Below, piece after piece: positions 1-7,502 of a stretch of DNA of 10,620 nt. Source of the stretch: Atopobiaceae bacterium (GTDB taxonomy: Bacteria > Actinomycetota > Coriobacteriia > Coriobacteriales > Atopobiaceae); the NCBI GenBank assembly GCA_017510875.1, contig JAFWLX010000284.1:1-10620 (forward strand), read 5' to 3'. The notes below the pieces were generated by a model that searched no databases, was not told where the DNA came from, and worked only from the letters and a program-made list of their open reading frames with translations. The translations under genes and the position numbers were made by a program. The first letter of the stretch is position 1. Every line of letters starts with the position of its first letter.

Positions 1-504
1 ATTACCGACGTGGGCATGACGCTCTTTGTTCCTATCTATTGTGGCTTTGCCTTCTCGTCCGTGTGTCTCATTCGCGCATGCGACCCGGGAATGGACGGCT
101 TTCTGCTTACCTTTGGCGTCATGGGCTCCATTTGGCTCAATGACGCCTTGGCCTACTTTGTGGGCACCAGGTTTGGAAGGACAAAGCTCTCTCCACGGAT
201 CTCGCCCAACAAGAGCTACGAGGGCTTTTGGGGAGGCCTCGTTGGAGCCGTCCTCATCTGGGTGCTGCTTTCCCTGCTTCATGTATGCAATATAAAGATG
301 ATATTTGCCATTCCCTGTGGCCTGATTGTGGGCGTTGCCGGCCTTCTGGGCGACCTCTTTGAGTCGCGCATCAAGCGTGGGTTTGGCGTAAAGGATTCTG
401 GCTCGCTTCTTCCGGGGCATGGTGGCATGCTCGATCGCAGCGACGCGCTGCTGTTTGGGTGCATGACCGCCTATCTGCTCCTTAGACTCGGAGGTGTTAT
501 TTGA
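1..504 (+). CDS. cdsA: Phosphatidate cytidylyltransferase (CDP-diacylglycerol synthase), C-terminal part
   Basis: This integral membrane enzyme makes CDP-diacylglycerol from CTP and phosphatidic acid, the branch point for membrane phospholipids. The frame is already open at base 1, so the N-terminal half lies upstream; the Met codon at 10 is internal. The 167 visible residues are mostly hydrophobic helices. The segment reading AYFVGTRFG then SPNKSYEG, and the later signature IKRGFGVKDSGSLLPGHGG followed by MLDRSD, are diagnostic of the family. The last part is normally DR-hydrophobic-D; Ser here is a small departure. The TGA stop at 502-504 overlaps the TTG start of dxr, and the Shine-Dalgarno for dxr lies inside the end of this gene. 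The usual upstream neighbours in such clusters, frr and uppS, would lie outside the window. Confidence 0.95.
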   Translation: MTDVGMTLFVPIYCGFAFSSVCLIRACDPGMDGFLLTFGVMGSIWLNDALAYFVGTRFGRTKLSPRISPNKSYEGFWGGLVGAVLIWVLLSLLHVCNIKMIFAIPCGLIVGVAGLLGDLFESRIKRGFGVKDSGSLLPGHGGMLDRSDALLFGCMTAYLLLRLGGVI

Positions 505-1700
505 GCATCTTTGAAGACACGGCGCCGCGTGCCAAAAGGCGGCGTCCGCTGCGTGTGGCCATTCTTGGATGTTCGGGATCAATTGGAACCCAGACGCTCG
601 ACGTATGCAGACAGCATTCTGACAAACTTGAGGTTGTTGCCTTATCGGTGTATGGCTCGTGCAAGGTGGCGGTGTCCGCTGCGCACGAGTTTGGCGTTAG
701 GCACGTCTGTGTGGCAGATGAGACCCACAAAGACGACCCTGTGCTCGACGAGCTGCCCAAGGGCTGCGAGCTGAGCTTTGGGCCGGATGCCCTTGCCAAC
801 ATGGCGGCGCTGCCCGATGTGGACTGCGTGGTCAACGCGCTGGTGGGTGCCGCTGGCATTCGTGCTGGTTACGAGGCTCTGCGCGCCGGCAAGGTGCTGG
901 CCTATGCCAACAAGGAGTCCATCATCGTTGCAGGCGAGCTGCTCATGCCGCTGGCTCAACCGGGGATGCTCATTCCGGTTGACTCCGAGCACAGTGCCAT
1001 CTTCCAGTGCCTGGTGGGGGAGAGAACTCACGAGGTGCACCAGCTCTGGCTTACCTGCTCGGGCGGGCCGTTCTATGGCATGTCGCGCGAGCAGCTTGCC
1101 GGTGTGACTGCTGCCGATGCCTTGGCGCATCCCACCTGGCTTATGGGCGACAAGATTACCATCGACTCGGCAACGCTCATGAACAAGGGCTTCGAGGTGC
1201 TCGAGGCCCATCATCTCTTTGAGGTTGACATAGACGACGTGCGCGTGCTGGTGCAACGCCAGAGCCGCATCCACTCGATGGTCGAGTTTGTGGACGGCTC
1301 TACCTTGGCACAGCTTGGCCCCTCTGACATGCGCATTCCCATACAATATGCGCTCAGCTATCCCGAGCGGTGGGACACCCCCTCGCAGCGCATCGACTGG
1401 TGCCAAGAGGCCCCCATCACCTTTGGCGAGGCGGACGAGCAGGCCTTTGGCTGCTTGGCCCTTGCCCGCGAGGCGGGGCGCACGGGGGGTACTGCCCCCT
1501 GCGTGCTCAATGCCGCAAACGAGGTGGCAAACGCGGCCTTTAGGCAGGGGGAGTGCGGCTTTCTTGACATCGAACGCATTGTTCAGGCGGCCTTGGAGGC
1601 ACACGTTCCCCAAAAGGTCGAAAGCCTAGACCAACTGGCCCAGATAGACGCGTGGGCACGTAGTCAGGCACGCAAAATGCTGGCAGGTGTGGTGTCATGA
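501..1700 (+). CDS. dxr: 1-deoxy-D-xylulose 5-phosphate reductoisomerase
   Basis: This is the second and committed enzyme of the MEP pathway; it rearranges and reduces DXP to 2-C-methyl-D-erythritol 4-phosphate using NADPH and a divalent metal in the cytosol. The 399 residues match the family length. Visible motifs are the nucleotide-binding GCSGSIGT (23-30), ANKES (136-140), the metal-binding DSEH (161-164), TCSGGPFYG (185-193), HPTW (210-213) and the SATLMNKGFEVLEAHH block (223-238) with the third metal ligand Glu232. The catalytic set therefore looks complete. The start is TTG, chosen because GGAGGTG sits 4 bases upstream at 490-496 and the TTGA overlap with the cdsA stop fits translational coupling. 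The end overlaps rseP by ATGA. ispG two genes downstream belongs to the same pathway. The family is the target of fosmidomycin. Confidence 0.98.
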   Translation: MSIFEDTAPRAKRRRPLRVAILGCSGSIGTQTLDVCRQHSDKLEVVALSVYGSCKVAVSAAHEFGVRHVCVADETHKDDPVLDELPKGCELSFGPDALANMAALPDVDCVVNALVGAAGIRAGYEALRAGKVLAYANKESIIVAGELLMPLAQPGMLIPVDSEHSAIFQCLVGERTHEVHQLWLTCSGGPFYGMSREQLAGVTAADALAHPTWLMGDKITIDSATLMNKGFEVLEAHHLFEVDIDDVRVLVQRQSRIHSMVEFVDGSTLAQLGPSDMRIPIQYALSYPERWDTPSQRIDWCQEAPITFGEADEQAFGCLALAREAGRTGGTAPCVLNAANEVANAAFRQGECGFLDIERIVQAALEAHVPQKVESLDQLAQIDAWARSQARKMLAGVVS

Positions 1701-3073
1701 CGATGGTTACAGGTTTTTTCTCAGCGCTCTTTTGGGGCGCGCTTTTGCTCTCGCTTCTTGTGGTCATCCACGAGGGTGGCCACTTCTTGGCCGCGCGTGC
1801 CTTTGGGATTCGTGTGACCGAGTTCTTTATCGGCATGCCGTGTCGTTTTCACCTCTCGTTCAAATCGCGCAAGTTTGGTACCGAGTTTGGCGTGACGCCC
1901 ATACTGCTTGGTGGCTACAACCGCGTGTGCGGCATGGAAAACGACGATGACGAGCTGCTAGCGTCTGCCCTTGCCATCATCCAGCGCGAGGGACGAGCAG
2001 ACATCAATGCAATGAGCGAGGAGCTGGACATAGAAGGCGATCGAGGCTATGCCCTGGCCGCCTCCTTGGTAGACCTTGCCTCTGTAAGGCCGTACTACAA
2101 CCCAGAGCTTGACGAGGAGCCCTGGCAACGCGAGTGGCCCCGTGCCTTCGAGACACTGCAGCGTGACGCCAACCTGCTCACCGAGTACGATGCCGGGCAC
2201 GACTTTACGCAGGAGGGCACCACAGAGGCGGGCGCACCCAGGCCCGTCGACAATCCCCAGGCCTTCCTCGAGTCAGAGGTGTCCCACACGTATCTGGGCA
2301 AAGGCTTCTTCCCACGGATCATCGTGCTTCTGGCAGGCCCCCTCATCAACATCCTTTTTGCCTACGCTTTGCTCGTGGGCTCTCTGATGATTGGCGGCGT
2401 GGAGGTAAACGCCAACTCCAACGTGCTGGGCTCGGTAGTCGAGGGCTCCTACGCCGAGGCTGCAGGCCTCAAAGGCGGGGACAAGATTCTTATGATTGGC
2501 AAGTATACGGTCTCTAACTGGGAAGACCTGGTGGTTGCCATAGACTCAAGCCTTGCCGAAGGGGGCGACCTGAGGGTTGCCTACGAGCGCGATGGTCAGA
2601 CCTTTGAGACCACCATCAAGCTACCCAAGGACAAACAGGTGGACATCATTGGCGTCAACGCGCGGCTAGAGACCTATCATCTCTCGTTTGCCGAGGCCAA
2701 CAGGTATGCCTTTGAGTACATGAAGATGGTGGGCGGCTTGATTGCCCGCATCATCATGCCCCAGCACACCATGGAGATTGTGAGCCAGTCTTCATCCATC
2801 GTGGGCATATCGGCCATGGCATCGCAGGCGGCGGCGTCTGGGCCTAACGACTTGGCGCTTCTGGCGGCCGCCATCTCTATGTCTTTGGGCTTTACCAACC
2901 TGCTGCCCATCCTGCCGCTTGACGGAGGCAGGATAGTGGTCGAGATCATCCAGCTTATACGTGGCAAGCCCTTGTCAACAAAGATGCAGAACGCCATCAG
3001 CTATGTGGGCCTTGCCCTCTTCTTGCTGCTGTTCTGCTGTGCGCTGTACAACGACATCACAAGGCTCGTGTAA
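1697..3073 (+). CDS. rseP: RseP/RasP-type site-2 intramembrane zinc metalloprotease with an inserted cytosolic domain
   Basis: Site-2 proteases cut transmembrane substrates such as anti-sigma factors and remnant signal peptides within the membrane. The zinc motif HEGGH (25-29) lies in the first membrane helix. It is followed by the membrane-associated GGYNRVCGM segment (72-80), a second helix beginning RIIVLLAGPLINILFAY (207-223), one PDZ domain (about 235-320), and the NLLPILPLDGG motif (401-411) whose Asp409 should be the third zinc ligand. A final hydrophobic helix covers about 433-450. At 458 residues it is long for a single-PDZ member. The extra length is a mostly acidic insertion at about 82-200, between the GGY and AGP motifs, which should face the cytosol. 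Its first part resembles a winged helix. The start overlaps the dxr stop (ATGA); a second ATG two codons later is an alternative. Confidence 0.96.
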   Translation: MTMVTGFFSALFWGALLLSLLVVIHEGGHFLAARAFGIRVTEFFIGMPCRFHLSFKSRKFGTEFGVTPILLGGYNRVCGMENDDDELLASALAIIQREGRADINAMSEELDIEGDRGYALAASLVDLASVRPYYNPELDEEPWQREWPRAFETLQRDANLLTEYDAGHDFTQEGTTEAGAPRPVDNPQAFLESEVSHTYLGKGFFPRIIVLLAGPLINILFAYALLVGSLMIGGVEVNANSNVLGSVVEGSYAEAAGLKGGDKILMIGKYTVSNWEDLVVAIDSSLAEGGDLRVAYERDGQTFETTIKLPKDKQVDIIGVNARLETYHLSFAEANRYAFEYMKMVGGLIARIIMPQHTMEIVSQSSSIVGISAMASQAAASGPNDLALLAAAISMSLGFTNLLPILPLDGGRIVVEIIQLIRGKPLSTKMQNAISYVGLALFLLLFCCALYNDITRLV

Positions 3074-3094
3074 GAGCGCGGGAGGGGATGCTAC

Positions 3095-4177
3095 ATGTCA
3101 AGCAACGGGAGCGACTGTGCCCGCAACAAGACGCGTAAGGTGCGCGTGGGATCAGTCGAGGTGGGCGGTGATGCGCCGGTAAGCGTGCAGTCCATGTGCA
3201 CGACCAAGACGGCCGATGCGGACGCCACGCTCGCCCAGATAGGCAGGCTTGCCGAGGCAGGGTGCGAGATTGTGCGTGCTACGGTTCCCAACCGCGAGTC
3301 GCTCGACTCGTTTGAGCAAATCTGTGCGCAATCGCCGCTTCCGGTGGTTGCCGACATTCACTTTGATTATCAGCTGGCCATAGAGTCGGCGCGGCGTGGT
3401 GCTGCGGCCTTGCGCATCAATCCCGGCAACATTGGGTCGTTTGACCGCGTGGATGCCGTCATCGATGCCGCGGGCCAGGCGGGCTGCGCCATTCGTATTG
3501 GCGTTAACGCGGGGTCTCTTGATCCCAAGGTTGGCGAGCGCACAGACCTGAGCCTTCCCGAAAAGATGGTGGCATCGAGCATCTCGTTTGTCGAGCATTT
3601 TGAGAGTCGCGGTTTCGAGAACATCGTACTTTCGGCCAAGGCTCATTCGGTTCCTGTGACCATCGAAACCTATCGTGCCCTCTCGCGCGAGCTTCCGCAC
3701 ATCCCCTTGCATCTGGGGGTCACCGAGGCGGGCACCTTGCGGCAGGGGACCGTCAAGAACTCTGTTGGCGTGGGCATTCTTCTTGCCGAGGGCATTGGCA
3801 ACACCATGCGTCTATCGCTTACGGCCGACCCCGTAGAAGAGGTCGACGTTGCATGGGATCTGCTCTCTGCCTTGGGGCTTAGGCGCCTGCATCCCGAGCT
3901 GGTAAGCTGTCCTACCTGCGGTCGCACGCAGGTGGACCTCATAGCCATGGCCGACGAGGTGTCAAGGCGCCTCTCGCGCGTGAAGGCGCCTATCAGCGTT
4001 GCGGTCATGGGATGCGTGGTCAACGGCCCTGGCGAGGCGCGTGATGCCGACATTGGCATTGCGTGTGGCAAGGGGCAGGGCCTGCTCTTTGTGGATGGTG
4101 AGCCTCTGCGCAAGGTGCGCGAGGAAGAGATGGTAGACGAGCTCTTTGCCGAGATCGAGTCGCGTTTTGGCGTATAA
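3095..4177 (+). CDS. ispG: 4-hydroxy-3-methylbut-2-en-1-yl diphosphate synthase (flavodoxin/ferredoxin)
   Basis: This enzyme (also called GcpE) is the penultimate step of the MEP pathway: it converts the cyclic diphosphate MEcPP to HMBPP with a [4Fe-4S] cluster and two electrons. The 360 residues are the usual bacterial two-domain length. The N-terminal TIM-barrel part contains SVQSMCTTKTAD (30-41), RATVPN (61-66), DIHFDYQLA (87-95) and RINPGNIG (107-114). The C-terminal iron-sulfur domain has CPTC (Cys272, Cys275) and GCVVNGPGEA with Cys307 and Glu314, the four expected cluster ligands. ATG 3095 was chosen because GGAGGGG (3081-3087) lies 7 bases upstream. It begins 21 bases after the rseP stop, so it is probably in the same operon as dxr. 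Confidence 0.98.
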   Translation: MSSNGSDCARNKTRKVRVGSVEVGGDAPVSVQSMCTTKTADADATLAQIGRLAEAGCEIVRATVPNRESLDSFEQICAQSPLPVVADIHFDYQLAIESARRGAAALRINPGNIGSFDRVDAVIDAAGQAGCAIRIGVNAGSLDPKVGERTDLSLPEKMVASSISFVEHFESRGFENIVLSAKAHSVPVTIETYRALSRELPHIPLHLGVTEAGTLRQGTVKNSVGVGILLAEGIGNTMRLSLTADPVEEVDVAWDLLSALGLRRLHPELVSCPTCGRTQVDLIAMADEVSRRLSRVKAPISVAVMGCVVNGPGEARDADIGIACGKGQGLLFVDGEPLRKVREEEMVDELFAEIESRFGV

Positions 4178-4202
4178 GGTGCGCCCTTTACCAGCAAGAA
4201 AC

Positions 4203-4220
4203 CACAGGCGCATGCCTGTG
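4203..4220 (+). promoter_or_regulatory. Hairpin just upstream of the proS ribosome binding site
   Basis: Perfect 7-bp inverted repeat CACAGGC / GCCTGTG with a GCAT tetraloop, ending one base before the AGAAAGG ribosome binding site (4222-4228) of proS. There is no T-run behind it, so it is not a standard terminator. It could stabilise a processed mRNA end or tune proS translation; no T-box features are visible. The structure is seen, the function is inferred. Confidence 0.45.
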
Positions 4221-4236
4221 CAGAAAGGATAGCCAT

Positions 4237-5946
4237 ATGAAGAACTATATGAAGATGTCTCAGCTCTATGCGCCCACGCTCAAGGAGGACCCGTCCGAGG
4301 CAGAGCTTGCAAGCCACAGGCTGCTCCTTCGCGCCGGCATGATACGCAAGACGGCCGCAGGCCTCTACAGCTACCTGCCGCTTGCCTGGCGCTCGCTGCT
4401 TAAGATCGAGAACGTGATTCGCGAGGAAATGGACGCCATCGGTGCGCAAGAGATCCTGGTACCCATGGTTGTTCCGGGTGAGATTTGGCAGGAGTCGGGC
4501 CGCTGGGACGTGTATGGGCCTGAGCTGCTGCGCCTCAAAGACCGCCACGGCCGCGACTTTGTGGTGGGCCCCACGCACGAGGAGACCTTTGTCGATCTGG
4601 TGCGCAACGAGCTGCGCTCGTACAAGCAGCTGCCCGTGACCCTCTATCAGATTCAGGACAAGTTCCGTGACGAGATGCGTCCTCGCTTTGGCCTCATGCG
4701 CGGCCGCGAGTTTATCATGAAGGACGCCTACTCCTTTGACGCCACGGTAGAGGGCATGCAGAAGAGCTATGACGAGCAGAAGGCTGCCTATGCGCGCATC
4801 TGCGAGCGCTGTGGCCTGCGTGCGCTGCCGGTTGTGGCCGACTCTGGCCAGATTGGCGGCGACACCTCGGTTGAGTACATGGCCCTTGCCGACGCCGGCG
4901 AGGCCGAGCTGGTGTGGTGCGACTGTGACTACGCTGCCGACGTCGAGGCGGCTTGTGTGGGCATCGAGGTTGAGGAAGGCCCCGGCACCACATGTGAGCG
5001 CATCGAGACGCCGTGCGAGGGGAGCATCGCCTCGCTCGCGCAGTTCATGGGCATCTCCGAGAAGGCCTGTCGCAAGAGCTTTGCGATTATTGCCGAGGAT
5101 GGCACGCCGGTGCTGTGCCTCTTGCCGGGCGACCACGAGCTCAACGAGGTCAAGGCCGAGCATGCCTTTGGCCATTACGACGTGATGGACGAGGAGCAGA
5201 TGGCCAAGTACGGCCTTGTCAAGGGCTATATGGGCCCCATTGGCGCGGACGAGCGCGTACGCGTTGTGGCAGACACGTCACTGCGCGACTCCAAGAGCTG
5301 GCTGGTGGGCGCAAACGAGGCTGGCTACCATATCAAGGGCGCCTGCCCGGGTCGTGACTTTACGGTTAACGAGTGGATTGATCTTGCCTCGGCCAAGGAG
5401 GGCGACGCCTGCCCGCATTGCGGCAAGCCGCTGCACGGCGCACGCGGCATCGAGGTGAGCCAGGTGTTCCAGCTGGGAACCAAGTACTCGGACGCCATGG
5501 GCGCCACCTTTATGGACGAGGACGGCGTAGAGAAGCCGTTCCAGATGGGCTGCTATGGCATTGGTGTGAGCCGCACGCTTGCCGCCGTGGTCGAGCAGCA
5601 TCATGACGAGCACGGAATCATCTTTCCCGTGTGCGTGGCGCCCTTTGAGGTCGAGGTTGTGCCGCTCGACATCAAGGGCGAGGTGTGGGAGGCCGCCGAT
5701 CGCATAGCTAACGAGCTTGTCGACGCTGGCATCGAGGTGGTCGTGGACAACCGCAAGGAGCGCCCCGGCGTAAAGTTCAACGACGCCGACCTCATGGGAT
5801 TCCCGTATCAGGTGGTGTGCGGCAAGCGCGGCATCAAGGATGGGACCGTCGAGGTTAAGGAGCGCGCAACCGGCCAGCGTGAGGACGTGGCAATTGCCGA
5901 CGTGGTGCCTTACCTCGCAGAGAAGGTTATCGCGCAGCGCAAATAG
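4237..5946 (+). CDS. proS: Prolyl-tRNA synthetase, bacterial type with editing domain
   Basis: This cytosolic class IIa enzyme charges tRNA-Pro with proline. The 569 residues match the bacterial (ProS type 1) form. Visible parts are the N-terminal TLKEDPSEAELASHRL and AGMIRKTAAGLYSYLP segments, motif 1 around 70-90 (EILVPMVVPGEIWQESGRW), motif 2 around 142-165 (FRDEMRPRFGLMRGREF then MKDAYSF), an inserted editing domain at about 225-390, and motif 3 GCYGIGVSRTLAAVVEQ (438-454). The C-terminal anticodon-binding domain follows. The editing domain has the ACRKSFA segment, where Lys280 probably matches the E. coli lysine needed to clear mischarged Ala-tRNA. A CPHC pair (392-395) sits at the end of the insertion. 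The ATG at 4237 has AGAAAGG 8 bases upstream; Met5 and Met7 are possible alternatives. It is the last gene of the cluster. Confidence 0.97.
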   Translation: MKNYMKMSQLYAPTLKEDPSEAELASHRLLLRAGMIRKTAAGLYSYLPLAWRSLLKIENVIREEMDAIGAQEILVPMVVPGEIWQESGRWDVYGPELLRLKDRHGRDFVVGPTHEETFVDLVRNELRSYKQLPVTLYQIQDKFRDEMRPRFGLMRGREFIMKDAYSFDATVEGMQKSYDEQKAAYARICERCGLRALPVVADSGQIGGDTSVEYMALADAGEAELVWCDCDYAADVEAACVGIEVEEGPGTTCERIETPCEGSIASLAQFMGISEKACRKSFAIIAEDGTPVLCLLPGDHELNEVKAEHAFGHYDVMDEEQMAKYGLVKGYMGPIGADERVRVVADTSLRDSKSWLVGANEAGYHIKGACPGRDFTVNEWIDLASAKEGDACPHCGKPLHGARGIEVSQVFQLGTKYSDAMGATFMDEDGVEKPFQMGCYGIGVSRTLAAVVEQHHDEHGIIFPVCVAPFEVEVVPLDIKGEVWEAADRIANELVDAGIEVVVDNRKERPGVKFNDADLMGFPYQVVCGKRGIKDGTVEVKERATGQREDVAIADVVPYLAEKVIAQRK

Positions 5947-5954
5947 CATGGTGC

Positions 5955-6020
5955 GCCTCCAGCACACTCCCAGACGGGATGCTTTCCAAGAAGCTCTGAC
6001 GGGTGTTTGCTGGAGGCTTT
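5955..6020 (+). terminator. Long imperfect inverted repeat after proS, candidate terminator
   Basis: GCCTCCAGCA (5955-5964) is exactly complementary to TGCTGGAGGC (6008-6017). The pairing continues inward through AC and CCC against GGG and GT with two mismatches, giving about 15 pairs in all. The large loop holds a smaller GCTT/AAGC hairpin. Only TTT follows before CTCC, so it is weaker than a classical rho-independent terminator. Its position 8 bases after the proS stop fits an operon end; a structured small RNA is the alternative. Confidence 0.5.
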
Positions 6021-6058
6021 CTCCACATACATGGAAGGTTGAGGACAATGCGTCTCTT

Positions 6059-6089
6059 TTGTAAGAAGGGATGCGGGTTGGGCTATGAT
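6059..6089 (+). promoter_or_regulatory. Candidate promoter for the Gly/Ser-tailed membrane protein
   Basis: TATGAT (6084-6089) differs from the -10 consensus by one base and lies about 42 bases before the ATG at 6132. The best -35 candidate is TTGTAA (6059-6064), with a long 19-base spacer. A separate promoter is expected here because a hairpin follows proS. The -10 is fair and the -35 is poor. Confidence 0.3.
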
Positions 6090-6131
6090 GTGTGCACGTA
6101 GTTTTACGGCGATGATGAAGGGAAATGCTTC

Positions 6132-7460
6132 ATGCCAGATAGCCTAAACAATGGCAATGGCCAGACTAACGAGCAGTCTGTTGCCAATGAGCGTTTTCAG
6201 GACGAGTTTGAGGCTCTCAGCTCGTTTGATGACGAGGCCATTGATGATGTCGTATATACCGGCTGGGACAACGTTTATGATGAGCAGCCGGTCGAGACAG
6301 TGACATTTGATGACGAAGGCACGGTGTACGGCCTTGGTGTAGATAAGTCCGACGATGAGACCAACGATTCAGAACGTAGATACTCCTCGCCAATACCCAA
6401 GCCCGTGATAATCGGCGCTCTTGCGTTGGCACTTATTGGCGGCACGGGCTTTGCCATGTGGCGTCTGCAGGATCGCATGGCCTCGAATCGCAAGGTTGAG
6501 GTTGTTAAGCCGGTCGCAGAGAAGCCCAAAGAAAAAGAAGAAGAGAAGAAAGAAGAAAAGACCTACTCGGCTGCAGATATCCGCTCGATGATCTCTAAGA
6601 GCATCTCGTATGCCGGCCAGGGTCTTACTGTCGAGGCAAGCAGGATAAACGTCGAGGTGCATGACGGTCACGTGCTGGTTACCCATCAGCTTACTGAAAA
6701 CGACCAGCCTCAGGCCGATCACCTCGTGCGTCGTGCAGGCCTGAGGGCCAATGTTCTGGCCTGCATGCTCATGGACAAGCTTGTGGCAAACGAAGGCGCT
6801 GACGGTAAGACGTTTGTGGACCTTACCTGGGTGGTGCGCGACCCGCAGGGCAACGCATATCTTGCCGTGGTCGAGGGCCCAGGCGATATCAGGACTTCCG
6901 ACAGTCCCTACGGCGTGTTTGCAGGCTCAAGAGGATATGTGCTTTCGCCTTCCATCCTGCATGACCTGGGGGATGACTCGGGCCTTTCCGAGAGCGCAGG
7001 AGAGACTCCGTGCGACCTTGCCGGCAACCCCATAGAGGCCAATGCCGAGATAAAGGACGAGGAGCCTGCGGAGGAGAACGCAACCACGCAGACGACCGCA
7101 AATACCAACGCCAACAGCTCCTCATCTTCAGGCCGTGGGCAGTCAACCTACTATGACGGTGGCGACGACTATTACTATGACGACTCCGACAACGGTGGAT
7201 ACTCCGGCGGCGGCGGGGGAGGCTCGTCCGATTCTGGCGGAAGCTCCAGCTCGGGCGGTGGCTCTAGCTCTGGCGGCGGAGAGTCCGGCGGCGGATCCAG
7301 TGGCGGTGGCTCTAGCTCTGGCGGCGGAGAGTCCGGCGGCGGATCCAGTGGCGGCGGCGAGTCCGGCGGCGGCTCTGGTGGCGGAGAGTCCGGCGGCGGT
7401 GGTGAGTCCGGCGGTGGCGGAGACTCCGGCGGCGCATCCATGGAGCCCCAGTTCATGTAA
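6132..7460 (+). CDS. Unrecognised single-pass membrane protein with Gly/Ser/Glu-rich C-terminal tail
   Basis: I do not recognise a family. The 442-residue protein begins with an acidic, Asn/Gln-rich head (1-88) without a signal peptide. It has one clear membrane helix (about 90-110, PVIIGALALALIGGTGFAMW), then a highly charged Lys/Glu stretch (about 122-143) that may form a helical stalk. A probably folded alpha/beta domain (about 145-285) holds VTHQLTEN, LVRRAGLRANVLACMLMDKL and TFVDLTWVVRDPQG. Next comes an acidic Thr/Asn linker, a Tyr/Asp-rich patch (340-357) and an almost pure Gly/Ser/Glu tail (358-437) ending SMEPQFM. With the charge pattern, the tail most likely lies outside. There is no LPXTG anchor. 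A good ribosome site, AAGGGA, precedes the ATG by 8 bases. A surface or envelope role is inferred only from this layout. The tail DNA is repetitive. Confidence 0.85.
   Translation: MPDSLNNGNGQTNEQSVANERFQDEFEALSSFDDEAIDDVVYTGWDNVYDEQPVETVTFDDEGTVYGLGVDKSDDETNDSERRYSSPIPKPVIIGALALALIGGTGFAMWRLQDRMASNRKVEVVKPVAEKPKEKEEEKKEEKTYSAADIRSMISKSISYAGQGLTVEASRINVEVHDGHVLVTHQLTENDQPQADHLVRRAGLRANVLACMLMDKLVANEGADGKTFVDLTWVVRDPQGNAYLAVVEGPGDIRTSDSPYGVFAGSRGYVLSPSILHDLGDDSGLSESAGETPCDLAGNPIEANAEIKDEEPAEENATTQTTANTNANSSSSSGRGQSTYYDGGDDYYYDDSDNGGYSGGGGGGSSDSGGSSSSGGGSSSGGGESGGGSSGGGSSSGGGESGGGSSGGGESGGGSGGGESGGGGESGGGGDSGGASMEPQFM
7254..7357 (+). repeat. 48-bp tandem direct repeat inside the Gly/Ser tail
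   Basis: The unit beginning CTCTAGCTCTGGCGGCGG at 7262 recurs at 7310, giving two consecutive 48-bp copies (7262-7309, 7310-7357) that differ at one base. The match extends 8 bases upstream (GGCGGTGG at 7254-7261 and 7302-7309). Each unit encodes 16 residues of Gly/Ser/Glu. Shorter GGCGGAGAGTCCGGCGG-like units continue to about 7430. The length is a multiple of three, so copy-number change would alter tail length without a frameshift. Confidence 0.9.
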
Positions 7461-7468
7461 GCGAATGG

Positions 7469-7502
7469 CGCACCCTTCCTGCTCGTACGGGAAGGGTGCG
7501 TT
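7469..7502 (+). terminator. Hairpin after the membrane protein gene, candidate terminator
   Basis: Perfect 11-bp stem CGCACCCTTCC (7469-7479) / GGAAGGGTGCG (7490-7500) with a 10-base loop, starting 8 bases after the stop codon. Only TTG follows, so it lacks a T-tract. Position and stability suggest transcript termination or 3'-end protection. Confidence 0.55.

Noticed and set aside
642..1613. Minus-strand open frame of 323 codons opposite dxr
   Set aside because: Complete overlap with an intact dxr and low-complexity shadow composition.
3670..5175. Minus-strand open frame of 501 codons opposite ispG and proS
   Set aside because: It is antisense to two certain genes, has Arg/His/Leu/Ala-heavy shadow composition and no recognisable motif; long antisense frames are common in GC-rich coding DNA.
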